NCBI GenBank assembly: GCA_026419195.1
Contig: JANZZV010000008.1
Span: 18,915-82,914 of the forward strand
DNA: 64,000 nucleotides
Direction of reading: 5' to 3'
Source: Fervidobacterium sp.
GTDB lineage: Bacteria; Thermotogota; Thermotogae; Thermotogales; Fervidobacteriaceae
The position numbers and the translations under genes are program-made. Below the pieces are notes generated by a model, which saw nothing but the letters and a program-made list of their open reading frames with translations, was not told the origin of the DNA and did not search any database. Of the stretch, positions 8,812 through 17,089 are shown piece by piece; position 1 is the stretch's first letter; each line of letters begins with the position of its first letter.

Positions 8812-10470
8812 ATGTTTTTAAAAAAGAAAATAATTTCTTTTATAATTATAATTTCTATAGCCTTAGCAATGTCTTTGAGTATTTTTTGGTATTACCAAAA
8901 TTCAATAGTTGATTCTACCATACAAGTTTTTAAAAAAACTGTTGAAATCTTGGCAGAAGGTATTTCTGCTTCCTATTTTCAATGGACAGAGATGTACAGT
9001 GCCTTTTTAAACAACGACGATGAATTCATTCAAAGAATGCTCAACGATATAAAATTAGAATTTCCCGAGGTTGAAAATGTAATAATCACTATCGACAAAA
9101 TAGAAAAAGATGATCTTTTCGAAATCTCATCTGACGAAACAAGTATAATTATAAAGTTTCGTATATGTAACACAGAAGGCACTAAATACGTACCGAACAA
9201 ATTGGTTTCAATTTTAATCCCTGCTCAAAAAATATTAGACGGGTTACACGTAAGAAATATACTTATCTCAAAAACAGGATTTAATTTTATCTACAATTTG
9301 AAGTATAAATTTAGGTTCTCAATCGCTGATTTAATCATATTTGTTGGCTTACTGTCTATAAGCTTAATATTAGCAATTTTATATTTATTTACCACAGAAA
9401 GAAAATTAAGACAGGCCGAGTCAACTGAGAAGTTAGCACTCGAGGCTATCACAGAGCTTACACAGTCACTTCTTAAAGGTATTTTGGAACCAAGCTATCA
9501 ACTATTGTTACAGAAAGCTGTTCAAATAATCCCTGGTGCACAAGCTGGTAGTGTTTTAACAAAAGAAGGTGAAGAGTTTGTTTTTTCAGCCGTTGTTGGT
9601 TACGATTTTGAGGCTCTTGCAAATTTAAGACTAAAACCACACGAATTAGCCCAAGGATTTGAAAAAGATATAAAGATAATACGAAATATAAGGGATTTCG
9701 ACAAGAAAAACCTTACAGATGACAAAATAAATATATTAAGAAGTGCAGGTCGAGTTAACGAAATAAAATCCACTTTGTCCCTCCCAATAGTTGTTGACGA
9801 CGAAATTAAAGCATTTCTTAATCTCGATAATCTTTCAAATCCCGATGCATTTTCAGAATTATCAGTTCAAATAGGAAAGGTATTTGCAAACCAATTAGGA
9901 GTAATATTTGAAAGAATAAAGTTAGAAAAAGAACTGAGAGAACAGAAGGAAAGGTTGGAATACCTGTCACTTCACGATGCACTTACCGGGCTTCCCAACA
10001 GACGTTTTCTTGAAATAGAAGGTGAACGTCTAATCGCGCTGGCAAACAGGGAAAATAAAAATTTGTGCCTTATGTATCTTGATTTGAAAAAATTCAAGCC
10101 AGTAAATGATGCTTATGGACATAATGTGGGAGACTATGTGCTTAAAGTTCTTAGTGAAAGATTTAAGGTTGTGATAAGAAAAAGTGATTTTGTTGCAAGA
10201 ATGGGTGGAGATGAATTTGTGTTCTTACTTTACGACTGTAAAGAACATCGACATTTTATTGATAGAATCCTTGAAGAGATAGAAAAAGATATATACTACA
10301 ACTACATTAAAATAAACATCTCAGGTAACTTCGGAATCGTTTTTTATCCACAAGATGCTTCCACCTTCGGTGAATTGATTACAAAAGGAGATATCGCAAT
10401 GTATTATGCAAAATCAAATAATTTAAAATACTACCTCGCATCGAACCTAAATATAAATTCCAAAGAATAA
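8812..10470 (+). CDS. membrane-bound GAF-GGDEF diguanylate cyclase
   Basis: 552 residues; makes cyclic di-GMP from GTP at the membrane. One helix at residues ~6-27, an extracytoplasmic sensor domain of ~145 residues, a second helix at ~176-199, a GAF-like domain (~215-370), a short coiled coil, then GGDEF (~385-545). The active-site motif is intact at residues 465-469 (MGGDEF) and the inhibitory I-site RKSD lies five residues before it, so product inhibition is expected. SD AAGGAGG precedes the ATG at the normal distance. Monocistronic by position. The signal sensed is unknown. Confidence 0.9.
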   Translation: MFLKKKIISFIIIISIALAMSLSIFWYYQNSIVDSTIQVFKKTVEILAEGISASYFQWTEMYSAFLNNDDEFIQRMLNDIKLEFPEVENVIITIDKIEKDDLFEISSDETSIIIKFRICNTEGTKYVPNKLVSILIPAQKILDGLHVRNILISKTGFNFIYNLKYKFRFSIADLIIFVGLLSISLILAILYLFTTERKLRQAESTEKLALEAITELTQSLLKGILEPSYQLLLQKAVQIIPGAQAGSVLTKEGEEFVFSAVVGYDFEALANLRLKPHELAQGFEKDIKIIRNIRDFDKKNLTDDKINILRSAGRVNEIKSTLSLPIVVDDEIKAFLNLDNLSNPDAFSELSVQIGKVFANQLGVIFERIKLEKELREQKERLEYLSLHDALTGLPNRRFLEIEGERLIALANRENKNLCLMYLDLKKFKPVNDAYGHNVGDYVLKVLSERFKVVIRKSDFVARMGGDEFVFLLYDCKEHRHFIDRILEEIEKDIYYNYIKINISGNFGIVFYPQDASTFGELITKGDIAMYYAKSNNLKYYLASNLNINSKE

Positions 10471-10485
10471 ATTAGTTCTATCTAA

Positions 10486-10514
10486 TTGACTAAGAAGCCA
10501 ATAAATGATAAGAT
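10486..10514 (+). promoter_or_regulatory. promoter for the copper ATPase operon
   Basis: TTGACT (10486-10491), 17-base spacer, TAAGAT (10509-10514), followed 50 bases later by the SD and start of the copper ATPase gene. I saw no clear CsoR- or CopY-type operator around it. Confidence 0.6.
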
Positions 10515-10562
10515 AATAATGTATCTTGTAAGATTCCACTGAATTGATGGAGGTTATTTTTT

Positions 10563-12728
10563 TTGGAAGACAAAAAAACGTTAAAAATTACAGGTATGAC
10601 ATGCACAAATTGTGCAAGGATTGTTGAAAGATCACTTTCAAAAGTTGAAGGTGTTAAATTTGCTGCAGTAAACCTTGCAACAAACACCGCGTTTGTTGTG
10701 TTGGATAAACCTATTTCTGAGGAAGCTCTTGTAAAGGCAGTCCAAAGTGTTGGATACGATGTCTCAAATGAATCAGTTGAACGTATAGAAGAAAAACGCC
10801 TCAAACGTATCAAAACAAATATGCTCATTTCACTATCGGTTAGTATTCCTTTAATGCTTTTAATGTTTTTACACATGAGTAATGTTCATATTCCATATTT
10901 TTCTGAATTTGAAATTGTTTTGTCTGCAGTAGCAATTTTTTACGCTGGACGCGATACGGTACGTGCTTGTTTAATAGCCTTAATGCACAAGCATGCAAAT
11001 ATGGATACATTGATAATATTCGGTTCTGTAACTGCATGGTTAACAAGCATTATTAACTACTTTGGGATTAATGTACACCCATTTGGAACTATTGGTGCGA
11101 TGATTATCTCACTTCATCTTGTCGGTAGGTTTATAGAATCTTATCTAAGAGATAAAGCTTCAAAACAGATACAAAAGCTGCTTTCCATTCAATCTAAGGA
11201 GGCACAAGTACTTACTGAGAAAGGTGAGTTCATGATGCCAATAGAGGCTATAAAAGAGGGATTTACTGTAGTTGTTAAACCTGGCGATAGAATTCCAACG
11301 GATGGTGTTATATTAGATGGGGAAACATCAGTAGATGAATCTATGATTACTGGGGAACCTATACCCGTGGTTAAGTCCGTTGGAGATGAAGTCATAGGTG
11401 GTTCTCTTAACCTAAGTGGATTATTAAAAATTAAAGTTACAAAGACAGGTGAAGACACTTTCTTGTCAAAAATGATATCTCTTATTCAGCAAGTTCAAGG
11501 GTCAAAGGTACCAATTCAAGCGTTAGCGGATACAATTACAAATTGGTTCGTACCACTTATTATTTTTTTGGCTCTTTTGAGTGGAATTGTGTGGTATTTT
11601 GGTTTTGATACACTCAATATACTCACGAAAAATGTAAGAGAAATTTTGCCGTGGTCAATACACATAGAAGATAGAGTCTCTTTTGGAATATTTGTCTTCT
11701 TAACAACAGTAGTGATAGCTTGCCCTTGTGCACTTGGTCTTGCAACACCTATGGCACTAATCGTAGGAACGTCAATTGCATCGAAAAGAGGATTACTAAT
11801 CCGGAACGCGGAAGCCATCCAAACAGCTAAGGAAGTAGGATATGTTCTGTTTGACAAAACAGGAACAATAACGAAAGGCAAACCCGTTGTTGTACATGCA
11901 CAATGTCCACTTGAGGACAAAGAATATTTAAGCGTTATCGAAAGTTATTCAAACCACCCACTTGCCAAAGCTATTGTAGAATATCTTGGAAGAGACAACA
12001 AAGATGGTAAAATAATCAACTTTGAAGAGTTCAGCGAGGTTCACGGAGAAGGTGTTTATGCAAAAATTAACGGTCAAAATTACTTTATCGGGAAACCTCG
12101 CGATTTTTCAAAATATGAAAATTATTTATCAGTAGGTGCCTCCGTTGTAGAAGTAGTAAAAAATGACAATGTTATTGGTTTCTTCGTATTTCAAGATATT
12201 CTCAGGGAAGATTCTAAGGAGGCTGTAAAAAAGCTTTCAGAATTTGGAATTGTACCTGTTATGGTGACTGGAGATAACGAAAAAACCGCAAGATATATTG
12301 CAAACGCAGTAGGTATTAATTACGTTTATGCAAACGCGAAACCTCAAGATAAGCTATCTGTACTGAGAGAATTTCAAAGCAAAGGCAAAAAGGTAATAAT
12401 GGTGGGAGATGGAATAAATGATGCAATAGCCTTGAAAGGAGCCGACATAGGAATAGCTATAGGCAGTGGAAGTGACCTTGCAATAGATAATGCAGATATC
12501 ATAATAACTAAGGGAGGGATTTCAAAAGTTGTTGATGCCATCCAAATTTCAAAAGCAACATTTAAAATCATAAAAGAAAATCTTATATTCGCATTTTTTT
12601 ATAACATTCTCGCTATACCACTTGCTATGCTCGGACTTCTACATCCCGCGATTGCAGAAGGTGCAATGGCTACAAGCTCAATAACGGTTATCGTTAATTC
12701 TCTAAGATTATCGAAGCTTTCTAGCTGA
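10563..12728 (+). CDS. copA: copper-transporting P1B-type ATPase
   Basis: 721-residue membrane pump that exports Cu(I) using ATP. Single N-terminal HMA domain with GMTCTNC (Cys14, Cys17); paired helices; actuator motif DESMITGEPIPV; CPC metal site in transmembrane helix 6 (Cys387-Pro-Cys389); phosphorylation motif DKTGT (Asp431); SNHPLAKA (the HP motif of P1B ATPases); GDGIND hinge. Length and order are standard for CopA. The start is TTG, supported by GGAGGT at 10549-10554, eight bases upstream. A CopZ-like chaperone follows 30 bases downstream, forming a copper-handling pair. Confidence 0.94.
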   Translation: MEDKKTLKITGMTCTNCARIVERSLSKVEGVKFAAVNLATNTAFVVLDKPISEEALVKAVQSVGYDVSNESVERIEEKRLKRIKTNMLISLSVSIPLMLLMFLHMSNVHIPYFSEFEIVLSAVAIFYAGRDTVRACLIALMHKHANMDTLIIFGSVTAWLTSIINYFGINVHPFGTIGAMIISLHLVGRFIESYLRDKASKQIQKLLSIQSKEAQVLTEKGEFMMPIEAIKEGFTVVVKPGDRIPTDGVILDGETSVDESMITGEPIPVVKSVGDEVIGGSLNLSGLLKIKVTKTGEDTFLSKMISLIQQVQGSKVPIQALADTITNWFVPLIIFLALLSGIVWYFGFDTLNILTKNVREILPWSIHIEDRVSFGIFVFLTTVVIACPCALGLATPMALIVGTSIASKRGLLIRNAEAIQTAKEVGYVLFDKTGTITKGKPVVVHAQCPLEDKEYLSVIESYSNHPLAKAIVEYLGRDNKDGKIINFEEFSEVHGEGVYAKINGQNYFIGKPRDFSKYENYLSVGASVVEVVKNDNVIGFFVFQDILREDSKEAVKKLSEFGIVPVMVTGDNEKTARYIANAVGINYVYANAKPQDKLSVLREFQSKGKKVIMVGDGINDAIALKGADIGIAIGSGSDLAIDNADIIITKGGISKVVDAIQISKATFKIIKENLIFAFFYNILAIPLAMLGLLHPAIAEGAMATSSITVIVNSLRLSKLSS

Positions 12729-12758
12729 TAGTTTAAAAATTACTTGGAGGTGTACAGT

Positions 12759-12965
12759 ATGACAAAATATCTTTTGAAGGTACCAGATATTTCTTGCAAT
12801 CACTGCAAAATGAGAATTTCAAAAGCACTTGAAGAAATCGGAGAAAAAAATTTTGAAATAAGAGTTTCAGAAAAGGAAGTAATTATTGAAACAAACAACA
12901 TTGAAAAAGTTGTCAAGAAACTTGAAGAAATTGATTATCCTGTAGAACAAACAATCGTTCAATAA
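12759..12965 (+). CDS. CopZ-like heavy-metal-associated chaperone
   Basis: 68-residue HMA-fold protein with the metal-binding loop DISCNHCKMR (CxxC) and the beta-alpha-beta-beta-alpha-beta length expected of CopZ. It likely delivers Cu(I) to the neighbouring ATPase. The start is the ATG at 12759, preceded by TTGGAGGTG; the in-frame TTG at 12744 is part of that SD and was not used. Confidence 0.88.
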   Translation: MTKYLLKVPDISCNHCKMRISKALEEIGEKNFEIRVSEKEVIIETNNIEKVVKKLEEIDYPVEQTIVQ

Positions 12966-12983
12966 ATCTGCCACTGATACTAT

Positions 12984-13011
12984 TTGACAGCGTACAAGCT
13001 TGTCCAAAAAT
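12984..13011 (+). promoter_or_regulatory. possible promoter for the CYTH gene
   Basis: A perfect TTGACA at 12984-12989 with AAAAAT 16 bases later (13006-13011). The -35 is consensus but the -10 is weak, so the call is tentative. Confidence 0.35.
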
Positions 13012-13040
13012 GTTAATCATCAAAGGATCAGGAGGAAAAG

Positions 13041-13616
13041 ATGAAGCTTGAACGTGAAAAAAAGTACTTAATAACAGATGAGCAAGCAAAGAATTTAATG
13101 AAAAAATCACTTAAAACAATAGGGGCAGTACAATGGTATATTGACGATTGTAAGTTGTTTGGAAAAAGCAATGGTTGTAGAATAAGGTACACATTTGATG
13201 TCAGTGGGAGCGAAGAATGGATAATCGCAACAAAAGGTGAATTAATGAATGACTTTACAAGAGAAGAGCAAGAAGATCAATTAAGTGCATCAAACGAAAT
13301 TTTCAGCTTACTTTACTTCAAACCAGTTGTTGCAAAACTTCGATACTTCTTAATGTTTCAACCAGCCGAGGTTGTACTCGATGAGTTCATCCAACTTGAT
13401 AGACCTTACAATGTATCCGTTAAATATATAGTTGAGATTGAAACCGATGAAGATTTTGAGAAGTATGAAAAAATTTTCGACTTAATCAACCCACTCTGTG
13501 CTGAAGACTTTCTAAAATACACCAACAAAAACATCGCAACAGTTAGTAAATTAGCTCCTCAAAAAATAATAGAAATTGTCAGAATCAAGATGATAGAAAG
13601 TAAACAACCTTGGTAA
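13041..13616 (+). CDS. CYTH-domain protein (triphosphate tunnel fold)
   Basis: 191 residues with the CYTH entry motif EREKKYL (ExExK) at residues 4-10, followed by alternating charged strands as expected of the eight-stranded tunnel that binds triphosphates and a divalent metal. Family members include class IV adenylate cyclases, thiamine triphosphatases and inorganic tripolyphosphatases; sequence alone does not decide between them. ATG start with SD CAGGAGG. Its stop codon lies inside the left arm of a terminator shared with the convergent transporter gene. Confidence 0.75.
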   Translation: MKLEREKKYLITDEQAKNLMKKSLKTIGAVQWYIDDCKLFGKSNGCRIRYTFDVSGSEEWIIATKGELMNDFTREEQEDQLSASNEIFSLLYFKPVVAKLRYFLMFQPAEVVLDEFIQLDRPYNVSVKYIVEIETDEDFEKYEKIFDLINPLCAEDFLKYTNKNIATVSKLAPQKIIEIVRIKMIESKQPW

Positions 13617-13640
13617 AAACACCAAGGTTGTTTATTTTAA
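13602..13640. terminator. bidirectional intrinsic terminator
   Basis: A 13-bp perfect stem (13602-13614 with 13621-13633) and six-base loop, with A-rich and T-rich flanks on either side. It lies between two convergent genes and overlaps the CYTH stop codon. Confidence 0.85.
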
Positions 13641-14996
13641 TTATTTTTCCGAAGTAAAACCGAGTATTTTGAGAATCTTTTTTTCATTGTAGAAGATCAA
13701 TAATATGTATCCCAAACTCATGAATATCAAGGATATCAGCGAACTTATTCTCAGTCCGAATTCATTTACCTCGTTTGAACCAATTATAAAAACAGATGGA
13801 AATACAAGTCCCGCTAATGTTTGTCCCATTTTTTGCATAAAAGTTCTTGCACCGAAGAACACACCAGCTTTATAATTTCCGGTTTCTCTGCCATGCGCTT
13901 CAGCAATATCTGCAACCATGGCATTTGGTAATATTCCAAAGATTGCAAGAGGTATAGCAGACAAAACAGCAACTATATAACTTTGCACATAAGCAGAAAA
14001 AGGAAATTTTCCCAATAAAGATGTAAAAGCAAAATCAAAAGCAAATATTATAAAACCAATCATAAGCAGACGTTTTTTACCCAACTTCCTGGCTAATATA
14101 TTTACAGGTATATAGAAAACAAACGATAACAAAAACATAATAAGCTGAACTTTTGAAGCCTGTTCTTTTGGAAGCCTAAGTAAAATTGTCACATAGTAAA
14201 CTAAACCAAGACTGATTCCCGTAAGTCCAACCCAATAAAGTAGATCTTGGATAACAAAAATCGTGAAATTTTTCTCTTTAAACGCATTTATTATAGACTC
14301 TAGACTACCCTCAGTAATGGTGTGTTGCACACAATACCTTTTCTCATCAATGAATATAACCGGTAGAATCATAAAAATAAAACCTAAGATACCATAGACG
14401 ACAGTAACAATCTGAAATGCTCTAAGAGGTTGAAAACCAGCATTTTCAAGCATTCCTTGGAACAGATATACCTGAGTACCGATTACATACCCTATTGCCC
14501 AGGTAATTGAAATCATTGTACTTAATTGAAGCCTTTCATTTGGATCTTTTCCAAGCTCGCTCATCCAAGCAAAAAAAGGCGTAACGTACATAGTCATAAA
14601 CCAGTAAAATGCTATAACTGTTGCAAACAACCAAACAGTGTTTAAATTGTAACTTGTTGACGGTGGCAAAAATGGCAAAAAGGAAAGTACAGCAAACGGT
14701 AAGACACTGATTGCTAAAAATCCCCTTCTCCTTCCAAGTTTCATTTTGCTTCGATCAGACAAAGTTGCCACTAAGGGATCAGTAATGGCATCAAAAAACC
14801 TCGATACTCCCAACACCAATCCAACAATTGTCAAGCCCGCAAATACTATGCCTTTCTGTATAAATTGAGGAAAGTTGATACCTTCCGGTGGCATGTAGAA
14901 ATACACCAACACATTTCCTATTGAAAAACTCGTAAGTGACCACCCCAATTGTCCAAGTGCGTACATCCATTTCTTCCACATGGGCAACCTCTCCAT
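13641..14996 (-). CDS. GPH-family (glycoside-pentoside-hexuronide) sugar:cation symporter
   Basis: 451-residue major-facilitator protein with about 12 membrane helices. The N-terminal region (KWMYALGQLGWSLTSF), the loop GVSRFFDAITDPLVATLSD and the basic SKMKLGRRR motif are characteristic of the MelB/GPH symporters, which bring in sugars or glycosides with H+ or Na+. Start chosen at the ATG at 14996, which has GGAGGTG seven bases upstream; the frame extends 29 codons further but without an SD. A LacI-type operator and TATAAT box lie just upstream, so expression is probably sugar-induced. The substrate cannot be named. Confidence 0.83.
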   Translation of the reverse strand: MERLPMWKKWMYALGQLGWSLTSFSIGNVLVYFYMPPEGINFPQFIQKGIVFAGLTIVGLVLGVSRFFDAITDPLVATLSDRSKMKLGRRRGFLAISVLPFAVLSFLPFLPPSTSYNLNTVWLFATVIAFYWFMTMYVTPFFAWMSELGKDPNERLQLSTMISITWAIGYVIGTQVYLFQGMLENAGFQPLRAFQIVTVVYGILGFIFMILPVIFIDEKRYCVQHTITEGSLESIINAFKEKNFTIFVIQDLLYWVGLTGISLGLVYYVTILLRLPKEQASKVQLIMFLLSFVFYIPVNILARKLGKKRLLMIGFIIFAFDFAFTSLLGKFPFSAYVQSYIVAVLSAIPLAIFGILPNAMVADIAEAHGRETGNYKAGVFFGARTFMQKMGQTLAGLVFPSVFIIGSNEVNEFGLRISSLISLIFMSLGYILLIFYNEKKILKILGFTSEK

Positions 14997-15106
14997 TGTG
15001 CAACACCTCCAGAGATTCGAACAGAGATTTGAAAATATTAAAACAGATTGTAATATAAGATTTTGTTGTGAAATGTTCAGCACAACTAGTTGTTCATTGA
15101 ATGATT

Positions 15107-15118
15107 GGTAACGTTACC
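15107..15118. promoter_or_regulatory. LacI/GalR-type operator upstream of the sugar symporter
   Basis: Perfect 12-bp palindrome GGTAACGTTACC with the central CG typical of LacI-family sites. It sits just downstream of the minus-strand TATAAT at 15134-15129, covering the expected transcription start, so binding would block the symporter promoter. No LacI-family gene is in the window. Confidence 0.65.
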
Positions 15119-15128
15119 GATAAAATCG

Positions 15129-15134
15129 ATTATA
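15129..15134 (-). promoter_or_regulatory. -10 box of the sugar symporter promoter
   Basis: Minus-strand TATAAT at 15134-15129, 11-22 bases before the palindromic operator. No convincing -35 box at 17-18 bases. A 10-bp inverted repeat (15096-15105 and 15139-15148) brackets promoter and operator. Confidence 0.45.
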
Positions 15135-15148
15135 TTTTATCATTCAAT

Positions 15149-15472
15149 CCCCTCTGTTCTTATGTCTATTTTGTAATGCCGATAACTTTGGTTAGTTTTC
15201 TATAACTAATTTTCTTGAATTATCTTTTTCTTTCTCATTTTTTCTATCGTTTGCAATGTTTTCTTTTGCATTCTAAGAATTTTAAATCAGGATGGTAAAT
15301 TTGGTGCGTTTTGTCGAACTTTTGGTATAAACAGGATTTTAACCTATTTGAAAAATAAAATATATTTAGTAGATAAATTTGTGCAACTGATCAAATGTAT
15401 AATTTTTTTGGAGATAATGCAAGTCACTCTTCTGCGCGAGTAGCGAAAGCTAGCCAAGGGGGATCAGCGAGC
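15149..15472. other. intergenic stretch without recognisable gene
   Basis: About 320 bases, AT-rich and T-rich, between the divergent symporter and Cys-rich genes. The only signals I can support are an extended -10 box TGGTATAAA at 15323-15331 on the plus strand and the SD of the next gene (AAGGGGGA, 15456-15463). Confidence 0.4.
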
Positions 15473-15712
15473 ATGACGGATGCTGAAGTATCAAAATTTA
15501 AGATTGATACGAATAAGTACTCAAAAGACACAGATGAAAACGTTTGTTTGACGTGCTTATTTTGGACTGGATACAGAAAAAGGGAAAACAGCTGCGTGTC
15601 CACACTTTCTGAAGGAACAAAAGGTGTTTGCCTTTGGCACGGTAACACATCTACTCAGGCATCTTTTTCATGCAATCATTGGATAAGAAAGTACAAGAAA
15701 TTGCTCGAGTAA
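15473..15712 (+). CDS. small cysteine-rich protein, unknown function
   Basis: 79 residues. ATG at 15473 chosen because AAGGGGGA lies nine bases upstream; an in-frame ATG at 15395 has no SD. Cysteines and aromatic/His residues are arranged as CLTCLFW, then a lone CVS, GVCLWH and SCNHW, five Cys plus His, suggesting a zinc-ribbon or metal/Fe-S site. No signal peptide. It ends in a basic tail and is followed by a terminator, so it is expressed alone. I cannot place the family. Confidence 0.6.
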   Translation: MTDAEVSKFKIDTNKYSKDTDENVCLTCLFWTGYRKRENSCVSTLSEGTKGVCLWHGNTSTQASFSCNHWIRKYKKLLE

Positions 15713-15749
15713 AATAAATCTTTTAAAGAGTGTTCTAAATGTAAAATAT

Positions 15750-15786
15750 AAAAAAATCGCCATTTTTTGAATGTGGCGGTTTTTTT
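15750..15786 (+). terminator. intrinsic terminator after the Cys-rich gene
   Basis: A-run, stem pairing TCGCCA with TGGCGG (one G-T wobble) extended by A/T pairs, and a run of seven T after it. It overlaps the start of the next promoter. Confidence 0.75.
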
Positions 15787-15787
15787 A

Positions 15788-15816
15788 TTGAATTGTAAAT
15801 GGTCCAATGTTATAAT
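15788..15816 (+). promoter_or_regulatory. promoter for the CapA-like gene
   Basis: TTGAAT (15788-15793), 17-base spacer, and a perfect TATAAT (15811-15816) that also has the extended TG (TGTTATAAT). Start of transcription near 15823, about 50 bases before the GTG. Confidence 0.72.
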
Positions 15817-15873
15817 AACTATGAAAAATTCTGAGCTCTATTAATAGGATTAAATGCATTGGGGGTGCTTGGT

Positions 15874-16902
15874 GTGAGAAAAGATTTTTTTCTCCTGTTA
15901 TTGATAATTTTTTGCTCAATTTCGCTTTCTGCAGTTGTGAATTTCTCTTTTGTTGGAGATGTAATGTTTCCAAAATCTATTCTTGAGATGTTTAAAACAC
16001 CTTCTGGATATGATTTTAAGCCTATATTTTCCGAGGTGAAAGATATAATCTCCTCGTCTGATATTGCATTTTGTAATCTTGAAACAACACTCGGAGGACC
16101 TCCATACACAGGTGTACCGAAATTTTCCTCTCCCGATGAAGTGTTAGAGGCGATACATTGGGCAGGTTTTGATGTTGTAAATGTGTCAAACAACCATATG
16201 CTCGACACAGGTACAAATGGTTTGAGAAGGACGATTCAGCAAGTTAGAAACTATGGTTTCACTTCGGTTGGTGGACGATTGTCACCCGACGAACCAAGGT
16301 ATTCTATTGTTGAGGTAAATGGTGTAAAGATTTCTTTCGCGGGCTTTACTTTTTCTACTAATGGCATACCTATTCAACGTGAATATGCTTATATGTTTGA
16401 TTATATAAATGACCATGTTGTACTTTCAACTGTTAAGCAGATGCGTCAAAATTCAGATATAGTTGTCGTACATTTCCACTTTGGTGTTGAATTCATGAGA
16501 AATCCAACAAAAGAGCAAGAACGAATAGCTAAACTGTGCATAGAAAATGGTGCCGATATTGTTGTAGGTTCACACCCACATGTCTTACAAAGAGTAGATG
16601 TGGTTAACTACAACGGCAAGAAAAAAGTTATAGCATATTCTCTTGGAAACTTTGTCTCAAATATGCTAGAACCATACACGGATGTAGGGGTTATTCTAAA
16701 TGTTTCTTACGACACAGAGCAAGGTGCCATTGTGGTCAATCCAATAATAACTTGGAGACATCGCTTTTCCAAGAATGGGAAAAATTCTTTGCGGATAATA
16801 CCAGTTTTAGATTTTGTTAAAAAGCCCGATAAATTTATAACTAAAACTGACTTAGAAGCTTTGAAAAAGATTCTTGAGAATACAAAATTGTTAAAAAACT
16901 AA
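15874..16902 (+). CDS. CapA-family metallophosphatase-like exported protein
   Basis: 342 residues with a signal peptide or anchor (RKDFFLLLLIIFCSISLSA) followed by the PGA_cap/CapA fold. Family motifs are all present: FVGDVMF, CNLETTL, VSNNHMLDTG, VVHFHFGVEF, GSHPHVLQ and YSLGNFV; the Asp, Asn and His residues match the calcineurin-like metal site. CapA proteins act at the cell surface in poly-gamma-glutamate or other envelope polymer handling; the actual substrate here is unknown. GTG at 15874 selected for the SD GGGGGTG six bases upstream; the in-frame TTG at 15859 lies before that SD. Confidence 0.82.
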   Translation: MRKDFFLLLLIIFCSISLSAVVNFSFVGDVMFPKSILEMFKTPSGYDFKPIFSEVKDIISSSDIAFCNLETTLGGPPYTGVPKFSSPDEVLEAIHWAGFDVVNVSNNHMLDTGTNGLRRTIQQVRNYGFTSVGGRLSPDEPRYSIVEVNGVKISFAGFTFSTNGIPIQREYAYMFDYINDHVVLSTVKQMRQNSDIVVVHFHFGVEFMRNPTKEQERIAKLCIENGADIVVGSHPHVLQRVDVVNYNGKKKVIAYSLGNFVSNMLEPYTDVGVILNVSYDTEQGAIVVNPIITWRHRFSKNGKNSLRIIPVLDFVKKPDKFITKTDLEALKKILENTKLLKN

Positions 16903-16939
16903 TTGTCTCTAAGCGTGTGATAGAGCTTTTTTAAAAAAG

Positions 16940-16974
16940 AAAGCGGCTTTAGTACAAGCCGCTTTGTTTTGTTT
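16940..16974 (+). terminator. intrinsic terminator after the CapA-like gene
   Basis: Perfect 10-bp stem (AAAGCGGCTT with AAGCCGCTTT), six-base loop, then GTTTTGTTT. Confidence 0.82.
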
Positions 16975-17089
16975 AATCGTGAAGGAGTTTTCCCATAGAT
17001 AAAGCTTTCAGCTACATTATAACCATTTTTTTGGCCAACAAAATTACGTTTTACAGATCTTATTTTTGTTACACTCATTGAGATGTAAA

